Assembly: GCF_016756595.1 (NCBI RefSeq)
Contig: NZ_AP023257.1
Coordinates: forward strand, 5,844,001 to 5,908,000
Origin: Mesorhizobium sp. L-2-11
GTDB taxonomy: Bacteria; Pseudomonadota; Alphaproteobacteria; Rhizobiales; Rhizobiaceae
Length of the DNA stretch: 64,000 bases
Direction: 5' to 3'
Shown here: positions 57,868 through 64,000 of the stretch, one piece after another
How the letters are laid out: each line of letters opens with the position of its first letter
Position numbering within the stretch: position 1 is the stretch's first letter
The notes under the pieces: model-generated
Databases searched by the model: none
What the model saw: only the letters and a program-made list of their open reading frames with translations
What the model was told of the DNA's origin: nothing
Position numbers and translations under genes: made by a program

Positions 57868-58887
57868 CTAAGTCGTCTGGCGCGCAATGATCTTGGGGGT
57901 GATTCTCGTCACCATACGGACATCGGTGGATTCAGGATTGGAAAGCAAGCTTAATACGGTATCGGCCGCATGGGTGCCGATCGCCTTTGCGCTCGCATCG
58001 ATCGTCGTGATCGCCGGAACGGCATGCTCAGCGAGGTCGTAAGCTCCGAACCCGCCAATAGCGATGTCTTCGGGAACCCGGATGCCCTTCCGCTGGCACT
58101 CGGTCAGCGCACCAAATGCCGAGAGGTCGGAAACGCACATCACGGCCTGCGTGTCAGGCCAGCGCGCGATCATCTCGCGCATGGATGCCGCGCCTTCGCG
58201 CATGGTGATGGGCGGCGGTCCGGACGCGATCAACCGGCTCGAATCCAGTCCTCGGGCCTTGACTGCTTCGAGAAAGCCGCGCCGACGGTCGAGGCCGCGC
58301 GTGTCGCGGGACGTGTCGCCGCCTATGAATCCCAGCCTTGTGTAGCCGCGCTCGACGAAATGATCGACCATCAGCTTCGCCGCTTCGGCATTCGAGAATC
58401 CGACCACATGGCCGATTGGCTTCGCCGGCAAATCCCAGGTTTCCACCACCGGGACGCCTGAATGTTCGAGCAGCTTTCGGCATCGGTCGGTATGGGTTCC
58501 GCCCGTCACCACGATCGCTTCGGGACGGCGGCGCAGAAACTGCTCGATGAGCCGTTCCTCCTCGTCGACGCTGTAGTCGGTATAGCCGAGGAGAATTTCG
58601 AGGCCGCTGCCGCGCAACCGCTGGGACATGCCTCGCAAGGTATCGGCGAAGTTGGCATTGTTGATGGAAGGGATCGTCACCGCCACGAAGCCAGTCTTGC
58701 GCGACGAGAGGTTGGCGGCAGTGCTGTCGAGGACATAGCCCAACTCATCCGCCGCCTTAAGGATTCTCTCCCGCGTTTCCTTGCCTACCGAGGCATCGCG
58801 TTTGAAGGCGCGCGAAACCGTCATGGACGATACGTTCGCCAGTCGCGCAACATCCAACATCGTGGGGGTCTTGTTGTTGCCTGCCAT
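57868..58887 (-). CDS. LacI-family repressor, GntR/IdnR-like
   Basis: A 339-residue LacI-type regulator: N-terminal helix-turn-helix (TMLDVARLANVSSMTVSRAFK), hinge LDSTAANLSSRKT and a periplasmic-binding-like effector domain. The cluster content and three matching operators make it the local regulator of gluconate/idonate use; GntR or IdnR of enteric bacteria are the closest functional models. It lies between the EthD-like paralogue and the TRAP genes and is probably autoregulated through 58897-58911. Confidence 0.9.
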   Translation of the reverse strand: MAGNNKTPTMLDVARLANVSSMTVSRAFKRDASVGKETRERILKAADELGYVLDSTAANLSSRKTGFVAVTIPSINNANFADTLRGMSQRLRGSGLEILLGYTDYSVDEEERLIEQFLRRRPEAIVVTGGTHTDRCRKLLEHSGVPVVETWDLPAKPIGHVVGFSNAEAAKLMVDHFVERGYTRLGFIGGDTSRDTRGLDRRRGFLEAVKARGLDSSRLIASGPPPITMREGAASMREMIARWPDTQAVMCVSDLSAFGALTECQRKGIRVPEDIAIGGFGAYDLAEHAVPAITTIDASAKAIGTHAADTVLSLLSNPESTDVRMVTRITPKIIARQTT

Positions 58888-58896
58888 GACTGCCCG

Positions 58897-58911
58897 ACGT
58901 TATCGATATCA
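58897..58911. promoter_or_regulatory. LacI-type operator 3 (upstream of lacI, imperfect)
   Basis: ACGTTATCGATATCA shares the TTATCGAT core with the two perfect palindromes but differs in its right arm. It is about 10 bases before the lacI ATG, consistent with weak autoregulation. Confidence 0.6.
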
Positions 58912-58989
58912 GAAATCTAGGCACAAGCCGGGCAAATGTCTACTGCACGTGCTACGCCTTATGGAAGCTCTGATCACGCATTCGACCCA

Positions 58990-59322
58990 TCAGATAACGA
59001 AGCTTTGCGCCGCCGTCACATGGTGATGGATGCGGCCGTCGAAAAACAGCCCCACCAGTTCGCCCGTCTTGTCCCGAGATTTGAAACGGGCCGCACAGCC
59101 CATCGCGCGCTCGAGAGCGGCCCGATCGGGATAAGTGATCGCCAGGATCAGCGGAAACTCTGGTGCGCCATCGTCGCGCTCCTCTCCGAACATCACCCGG
59201 ACCTCCTGTGCGCCCTCGAATGTCGTCCAAAGCGGAACGAGTTCATCGTTGACAAAAGCCCGAAACGCTTCCGTTTGCCCGTCCTTCACAGAACCCTCGA
59301 ACAGCGCGTAGCGCGTAATCAT
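58990..59322 (-). CDS. EthD/Dabb-like small protein 2
   Basis: A 110-residue soluble protein, paralogous to 54385-54738. ITRYALFEGSVKDGQTEAFR, VRVMFGEERDDGAPEFP and ITYPDRAALERAM align with the other copy. It overlaps the hydroxyacid dehydrogenase gene by 4 bases, so it belongs to the idnO-led operon. Function unknown; the twin in the same regulon suggests both serve the sugar-acid pathway. Confidence 0.75.
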   Translation of the reverse strand: MITRYALFEGSVKDGQTEAFRAFVNDELVPLWTTFEGAQEVRVMFGEERDDGAPEFPLILAITYPDRAALERAMGCAARFKSRDKTGELVGLFFDGRIHHHVTAAQSFVI

Positions 59323-60206
59323 GCAGCATCTCCTTTTGCTGGACCTTCAAAGAATTTCATCAGCGCGGCGTTATCGGCGCCGCCGAGGCCGGCCGAGGTC
59401 AGCAGGCGATGGATTTCGGCGCAGAGCGAGGTCAGGGGCATGGCAGTGCCGGTGTGGCGAGCGAGATCCTGCACACCCTCGAGGTCCTTAACCATGTTGT
59501 CGATTCGGCCGGTGGGCGAGAAATCCTTGCGCGCCATCTTGCCCATGAATTCTTGCAGGATGGCACTGTCGGCGCGGCCCCCCTTCAGCGCCCCGGGAAT
59601 GGCGGCAGCATCCACGCCAGCATCGAGCGCAAGCTGCGTCGCTTCTGCAACCGCCATGAAGTTCAGCGCGCACAAGACCTGGTTGATGAGTTTGGTGGTC
59701 TGCCCGGCGCCGCTTGGTCCCATATAGGTGAAATTGGCGCACAGGTGCCGCATCACCGCGCGGGCCTCCTCGAAATCGTTTCGCTCGCCGCCGGCCATTA
59801 CGGCGAGCTGGCCGATCAGCGCCTTTGGCGCACCGCCGGAGAGCGGACAATCCAACCAGCGCAGCCCCTTTGCAGCGGCCTCCACGGCGAGAGACCGGGT
59901 CGAATCCGGATCGATCGACGACATATCGATAATCATCGTCCCAGGCGCAGCCCCCGCAGCGACCCCCTCTGCTCCGAAAATGGCGGCGCGCACTATTTTA
60001 GCCGAGTTCAGGCTGGTGATTACGAAGTCGGCACTAGCCGCGGCCGCGGCTGCCGACTGCGCGGGTTTCGCACCCTTCGCGGCAAGCGCTGCCAATTTCT
60101 GCTTGTCGAGGTCGAATGCGTGGAGTTCATTTCCGGTCTCCAGCAGCCGAGTCCCGATTGCGCTGCCCATCACGCCGGCGCCGATCAATGCTACCCTGTT
60201 GGCCAT
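59319..60206 (-). CDS. Beta-hydroxyacid dehydrogenase family oxidoreductase (HIBADH/GarR-like)
   Basis: A 295-residue NAD(P)-dependent enzyme. Cofactor motif LIGAGVMGSAIGTRLL, substrate motif DCPLSGGAPKA near residue 120 and the catalytic Lys in GAGQTTKLINQ near 170 define the 3-hydroxyisobutyrate / tartronate-semialdehyde / phosphogluconate-like family. In this operon it may reduce or oxidise a sugar-acid-derived aldehyde. It overlaps gntK by 16 bases. Confidence 0.88.
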   Translation of the reverse strand: MANRVALIGAGVMGSAIGTRLLETGNELHAFDLDKQKLAALAAKGAKPAQSAAAAAASADFVITSLNSAKIVRAAIFGAEGVAAGAAPGTMIIDMSSIDPDSTRSLAVEAAAKGLRWLDCPLSGGAPKALIGQLAVMAGGERNDFEEARAVMRHLCANFTYMGPSGAGQTTKLINQVLCALNFMAVAEATQLALDAGVDAAAIPGALKGGRADSAILQEFMGKMARKDFSPTGRIDNMVKDLEGVQDLARHTGTAMPLTSLCAEIHRLLTSAGLGGADNAALMKFFEGPAKGDAA

Positions 60207-60739
60207 GAGCCGTTCTCTCCAATTTGCGAGGCGATCCGCGCTACGATTTCGTCGGTCGATGCATCGATCCCGATAGACTCCGCATCTTCATCTGCGCCAG
60301 GTGGTTCCAGCGTCGCGAACTGACTTTCAAGCAGGCTCAAAGGCATGAAATGCCCGGAGCGCGCAGCCATGCGTCGTTCGATGAGTTCGCGGCTTCCGGC
60401 CAGATGGATGAAGAGGACAGGCTCCCCGGCTGCTTCGCGGATCACATCGCGATAGACGCGCCGTAACGCCGAGCAGCCGCAGACAACAATACCTTTCTGG
60501 GCTGCAATCTCGGCTCCGATCCGCCGCAGCCACGGCCAGCGATCCGCATCCGTCAAGGGTTCGCCACGGCTCATCTTGGCGATGTTTTCCCGCGGATGAA
60601 AGTTGTCGCCATCGAAATAGATGCCACCGAGCCCGGGCGCGAGCGCTTCGCCGACAGTGGAGTTGCCGCATCCGGCCACGCCCATCACCACGAACAGCCG
60701 AGGTCGCTCAGAGCGATGCAGTGATGCCGCCGTCGACAT
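60191..60739 (-). CDS. gntK: Gluconokinase with altered Walker A lysine
   Basis: A 182-residue GntK/IdnK-type kinase, expected to phosphorylate gluconate to 6-phosphogluconate, which would feed edd. DGDNFHPRENIAKMSRGEPL, ADRWPWLRRI, CSALRRVYRDVIR and LESQFATLEPPGADE are family signatures. The P-loop reads GVAGCGNSTVG where GxxGxGKST is expected: the invariant Lys is Asn (codon aac). That should badly impair ATP binding. The start is uncertain: ATG 60739 (MSTAAS) or 60754; both overlap idnO. Confidence 0.85.
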   Translation of the reverse strand: MSTAASLHRSERPRLFVVMGVAGCGNSTVGEALAPGLGGIYFDGDNFHPRENIAKMSRGEPLTDADRWPWLRRIGAEIAAQKGIVVCGCSALRRVYRDVIREAAGEPVLFIHLAGSRELIERRMAARSGHFMPLSLLESQFATLEPPGADEDAESIGIDASTDEIVARIASQIGENGSWPTG

Positions 60740-61481
60740 ATAGAATGTGTCCATTGACGAAGCTCGATGCTGCCGAGGAGAGGAAGATGCAGGCGCCGAC
60801 GAGTTCATCGACTTTTCCCCACCGTCCCGCAGGGGTCCGCCTTTGCAGCCAATCGCTGAAAGCCGGATCGTCGACGAGCGCTTTGTTGAGCGGCGTGTCG
60901 AAATAGCCGGGCGCAATCGCGTTGATCTGGAGTCCGTATTTTGCCCAGTCCGTGGCCATGCCCTTGGTGAGGTTGCCGACCGCGCCTTTGGTCGCCGTAT
61001 AGGGGGCGATCGACGGGCGCGCCAAGGCGGTCTGCACCGAGGCGATGTTGATGATCTTGCCCGCACCGCGCCGGATCATGTGGCGCGCCACGGCCTGGCC
61101 GACATTGAAGACGCTTGAGATGTTCGTTCGAAGGAGCTGCTCGAACGCATCGGGCTCAAACTCCTCCAGCGGCGCGCGATGCTGCATGCCGGCATTGTTG
61201 ACCAGGATATCGATCGGGCCGGTCCTCGCCTCGAATTTGTCAACCGCCTCACGCGCCACACCGTGGTCGGTGACATCAAATACAAGTTGGTGGACGACCG
61301 CGCCGGCGGACGCAAGCGACGCCGCGGCGGCTTCAAGCTTGTGCGCATCCCTGCCGTTGAGGATGACGGCCGCCCCGGCGTCACAAAGTCCGCGCGCTAA
61401 GGCCAGTCCTATTCCCTGCGAGGAACCGGTGATGAGCGCGGTCTTCCCGTTCAGGTCAAACAGCGGGTTCGTAGCTGGCAC
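60708..61481 (-). CDS. idnO: Gluconate 5-dehydrogenase (5-keto-D-gluconate 5-reductase), IdnO-like
   Basis: A 257-residue SDR closely similar to E. coli IdnO: ALITGSSQGIGLALARGL, NNAG, SVQTALARPSIAPYTATKGA, then NAIAPGYFDTPLNKALVDDP and the typical end VNGHILYVDGG. It interconverts 5-ketogluconate and gluconate. The GTG at 61481 with GGGAGG 7 bases upstream fits the family N terminus (ATNPLFDLNGKT). It heads a minus-strand operon and shares a divergent control region with the hydroxyacid dehydrogenase gene. Confidence 0.92.
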   Translation of the reverse strand: MPATNPLFDLNGKTALITGSSQGIGLALARGLCDAGAAVILNGRDAHKLEAAAASLASAGAVVHQLVFDVTDHGVAREAVDKFEARTGPIDILVNNAGMQHRAPLEEFEPDAFEQLLRTNISSVFNVGQAVARHMIRRGAGKIINIASVQTALARPSIAPYTATKGAVGNLTKGMATDWAKYGLQINAIAPGYFDTPLNKALVDDPAFSDWLQRRTPAGRWGKVDELVGACIFLSSAASSFVNGHILYVDGGITASL

Positions 61482-61530
61482 GATTGGGCCTCCCTCTTTT
61501 CTTCTCGACACTGCTGGCATTGTTTGTATA

Positions 61531-61544
61531 TGTTATCGATAACA
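61531..61544. promoter_or_regulatory. LacI-type operator 2 (between idnO and the hydroxyacid dehydrogenase gene)
   Basis: TGTTATCGATAACA is a perfect 14-base palindrome, with flanks ATA and CAT extending it in part. It lies between divergent genes, about 50 bases from idnO and 32 from the plus-strand gene, so one site could repress both directions. Confidence 0.8.
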
Positions 61545-61575
61545 CATACAAGCATGGCACGGAGCATTCTTCAAA

Positions 61576-62523
61576 ATGAGCAAAGTGGCGATCCTGCAGG
61601 TCGGACCCTACCCGGCATGGGACGAAGGCCCGCTGGGCGAAAAATTCACCCTGCATCGCTATTTCGAGGTTAGCGACACGGCGGCGTTTCTGAAAGCCCA
61701 TGGCCCTGATATCAGGGGGATCGCGACGCGCGGCGAACTCGGGGCGGACAAGGCTATGATCGAAGCGCTGCCGAAACTCGAAATCATTTCCGTCTACGGT
61801 GTCGGCTTCGACGCGGTCGATCTCGCCACGGCTCGCGAGCGCGGCATCCGGGTCACCAACACGCCGGACGTGCTAACCAAGGACGTCGCCGACCTTGGCG
61901 TGGCGATGATGCTCGCACAGGCGCGCGGCATGACTGGCGCTGAGAGCTGGGTGCGCGGCGGCGACTGGGCTTCGCGCGGGCTCTATCCGCTGAAGAACCG
62001 AGTTCACGAAAAGCGGGCTGGTGTTCTCGGTCTGGGGCGGATCGGCTTCGAGGTGGCGAAGCGGCTCGCCGGCTTCGACATGGACATCGCCTATAGCGAC
62101 GTGGAACCCAAGAGCTACGCGCCTGACTGGACATTCATCGCTGACCCCGTGGCGCTCGCGGAGCATTCCGACTTCCTTTTCGTTACGCTCGCCGCTTCAG
62201 CGGCGACGCGTCACATCGTCGGTAAGCAGGTCATCAACGCGCTCGGGCCCGACGGCATGCTGATCAACATTTCGCGCGCCTCCAACATCGATGAGGAGGC
62301 GCTGCTCGACGCGCTCGAGAATGGCAGGCTCGGCTCAGCTGCGCTGGACGTGTTTGAAGGGGAACCGAAGATCAATCCGCGCTTCCTGGAACTCGACAAC
62401 GTTCTGCTGCAACCGCATCACGCCTCAGGAACCGTAGAAACGCGCAAGGCGATGGGAAAGCTCGTCTATGACAACCTCGTGGCTCATTTCGAAGGCCGCG
62501 ATCTGCTGACGCCCGTTTTGTGA
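61576..62523 (+). CDS. D-isomer-specific 2-hydroxyacid dehydrogenase (GhrB/2-ketogluconate reductase type)
   Basis: A 315-residue enzyme. NAD motif VLGLGRIGFEVAKRL near residue 155, catalytic Arg in INISRASNIDE, Glu in DVFEGEPKIN and His in QPHHASGT. In this setting reduction of 2-keto- or 2,5-diketogluconate, or of hydroxypyruvate/glyoxylate, is likely. It is 7 bases from idnD and shares its transcript. Confidence 0.9.
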   Translation: MSKVAILQVGPYPAWDEGPLGEKFTLHRYFEVSDTAAFLKAHGPDIRGIATRGELGADKAMIEALPKLEIISVYGVGFDAVDLATARERGIRVTNTPDVLTKDVADLGVAMMLAQARGMTGAESWVRGGDWASRGLYPLKNRVHEKRAGVLGLGRIGFEVAKRLAGFDMDIAYSDVEPKSYAPDWTFIADPVALAEHSDFLFVTLAASAATRHIVGKQVINALGPDGMLINISRASNIDEEALLDALENGRLGSAALDVFEGEPKINPRFLELDNVLLQPHHASGTVETRKAMGKLVYDNLVAHFEGRDLLTPVL

Positions 62524-62530
62524 GGTCCCA

Positions 62531-63571
62531 ATGAAAGCCGTCGTCATCCACCAGGCCAAGGATCTGCGCATCGAGGAATGCGAGGTCGAGGAACCCGGCC
62601 GCGGCCAAGTCCAGATCAGGCTGGCAACGGGCGGCGTCTGCGGCTCCGACCTGCACTACTACAATCATGGGGGATTCGGCGCAGTGCGGCTCAAGGAGCC
62701 GATGATCCTCGGTCATGAGGTTTCGGGACGAATCACGAGGTTGGGAGAGGGCGTGCAGGGCCTGTCGGTTGGCGATCTCGTCGCAGTTTCGCCGTCGCGT
62801 CCTTGCCGCTCGTGCCGCTTCTGCAGCGAGGGCCTGTACAATCAGTGCCTGCACATGCGCTTTTACGGATCTGCAATGCCGTACCCGCACATACAGGGCG
62901 CGTTTCGCGAAGTACTGATGGCCGACGCATTACAGTGCATCCAGGCTGACGGGCTGGGTGCCGGCGAGGCGGCGATGGCGGAGCCGCTTTCCGTGACGCT
63001 GCATGCGACACGGCGGGCCGGCGAAATGCTCGGCAAGCGCGTTCTGGTGACCGGCTGCGGGCCGATCGGGGCGCTGGCCATTCTCGCTGCGCGGCGCGCG
63101 GGAGCGGTGGAAATCGTGGTGACGGATCTGGCGCAATTCCCGCTCGACCTCGCACACAAGATCGGCGCCGACCGCACGATCAACATGAAGGACGAGCCGG
63201 ATGGACTCGCCGGCTACGCCAGCGACAGAGGCTACTTCGACGTTTTCTACGAGTGTTCGGGAGCTCAGCAGGCGCTGACCGCCGGCATTGGCGCTCTGCG
63301 TCCGCGCGGGATCATCGTCCAGCTCGGACTGGGCGGCGACATGACGCTGCCGATGATGCAGATCACGGCGAAAGAACTTGAACTGCGCGGCTCTTTCCGT
63401 TTTCACGAAGAATTCCCGGTGGCGGTGCGGCTGATGCAGTCCGGCCTGATCGACGTCAAGCCGCTGATAACCCACACGCTGCCGCTCGCCCGGGCCGAAG
63501 AAGCCTTTCAGATCGCAAGTGATCGTGGCCAGGCGATGAAAGCCCAGATCGCCTTCGACGCGGCGGCTTGA
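62531..63571 (+). CDS. idnD: L-idonate 5-dehydrogenase
   Basis: A 346-residue zinc-dependent medium-chain dehydrogenase. GVCGSDLHYYNHGGFG and EPMILGHEVSG hold catalytic zinc ligands, and CRSCRFCSEGLYNQC the four structural zinc Cys. The Rossmann motif is VTGCGPIGALAIL. The HYYNHGGFG segment is typical of idonate dehydrogenases. It oxidises L-idonate to 5-ketogluconate, which IdnO then reduces to gluconate. Confidence 0.92.
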   Translation: MKAVVIHQAKDLRIEECEVEEPGRGQVQIRLATGGVCGSDLHYYNHGGFGAVRLKEPMILGHEVSGRITRLGEGVQGLSVGDLVAVSPSRPCRSCRFCSEGLYNQCLHMRFYGSAMPYPHIQGAFREVLMADALQCIQADGLGAGEAAMAEPLSVTLHATRRAGEMLGKRVLVTGCGPIGALAILAARRAGAVEIVVTDLAQFPLDLAHKIGADRTINMKDEPDGLAGYASDRGYFDVFYECSGAQQALTAGIGALRPRGIIVQLGLGGDMTLPMMQITAKELELRGSFRFHEEFPVAVRLMQSGLIDVKPLITHTLPLARAEEAFQIASDRGQAMKAQIAFDAAA

Positions 63572-63770
63572 GGCCGGAGGCATCGCCCCCTTGTATTTTG
63601 ACCACCACGCGGCAAATCGTGAAAGTCGTTGAGTTCCCAACGCGACCGTGTTGCGGCCGTCCTCGACGGTCCCCTCCTGGCGCTACCTCGTTCCGATCGA
63701 CCAGACGAATGGCCATTCCACCATTTCGGACGTGATCTCAGAATGTGCCCCCAAAATGTCGGCAGACGTA

Positions 63771-64000
63771 TCAAAGACACTTGAAAAGTCTGACCGGCTT
63801 TCCCGGACCGCGCTGGATGATGCCCTTGGCCTCCAAATCCAGTTGAACGGCCTTCAACCACCATCCAGCCTTCGCGCCACCGGGGAATTCGGCCTCGGAT
63901 AGGTGGGGTAGGATGGCGATGTTCGCCTCGGCCACCGTAAGCCCAGGTGCCTGCTCGGGGAGTGCAGCCAGCAGAGCGTGGCGCATGGCCATGTATTTGG
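63771..64000 (-). CDS. DUF6958-like hypothetical protein (5' end outside window)
   Basis: The frame is open from the right edge (codons for KYMAMRHALLAALPEQAPG) to a stop at 63771. The visible 76 residues resemble a small rhizobial family with AMRxALLAALP, LPHLSEAEFPGGAKAGWWLKAVQLDLEAKG and a basic C terminus. Only the DUF-type membership is suggested; the role is unknown. The gap between idnD and this gene (63572-63770) shows nothing else. Confidence 0.6.
   Translation of the reverse strand, partial: KYMAMRHALLAALPEQAPGLTVAEANIAILPHLSEAEFPGGAKAGWWLKAVQLDLEAKGIIQRGPGKPVRLFKCL

Overview
The window is a GC-rich chromosomal segment of an alphaproteobacterium of the order Rhizobiales. Mesorhizobium or a close relative is the best guess. 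That is an inference from the zwf-pgl-edd order, the acetoacetyl-CoA synthetase beside a PdhS-like kinase, the isocitrate lyase with a divergent RamB-type regulator, the many ABC/TRAP importers and the palindromic intergenic repeats. No rRNA, tRNA, CRISPR array, prophage or classical insertion sequence was seen.

1-32 kb is mostly conserved and intact. It holds a PAS histidine kinase cut by the left edge, a structured small-RNA candidate, acetoacetyl-CoA synthetase, an AsmA-like protein, a potFGHI putrescine-type importer, an EamA permease, a RamB-like regulator divergent from aceA, a degenerate receiver protein, a Fur-family regulator with sitABCD, a HAD hydrolase, and a puuA-like/puuB-like pair. 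That pair is split by a small four-helix-bundle gene lying between inverted arrays of an 8-base repeat. An SH3 protein, an SDR and the Entner-Doudoroff operon zwf-pgl-edd follow.

32-41 kb looks like an inserted catabolic module bounded by two nearly identical 75-base direct repeats. A GlxA-type AraC regulator and a GntR regulator precede a DapA-type lyase, an aldehyde dehydrogenase and an FAD oxidoreductase, which are translationally coupled. An orphan betaine-type binding protein and remnants of a proV ATPase and a proline racemase follow. A partly decayed hydroxyproline or betaine pathway fits best. GntR and the lyase operon share a 31-base promoter-operator block.

41-54 kb is a patchwork of nutrient genes: a CE7 esterase, a second PotF-like binding protein, a fused APH kinase-class III aminotransferase-fold protein, LysR and GntR regulators and an amino-acid importer without its ATPase. 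It also holds two recently broken genes: a gamma-glutamyltransferase frameshifted by an exact 14-base tandem duplication, and a small exported protein with a 1-base frameshift.

54-64 kb is a gluconate/L-idonate type sugar-acid locus: a TRAP transporter, a LacI regulator, two EthD-like paralogues, a beta-hydroxyacid dehydrogenase, gluconokinase, idnO, a D-2-hydroxyacid dehydrogenase and idnD. Three palindromes centred on TTATCGATAA mark the transcription starts. The gluconokinase has Asn in place of the Walker A Lys. A DUF6958-like gene runs off the right edge.
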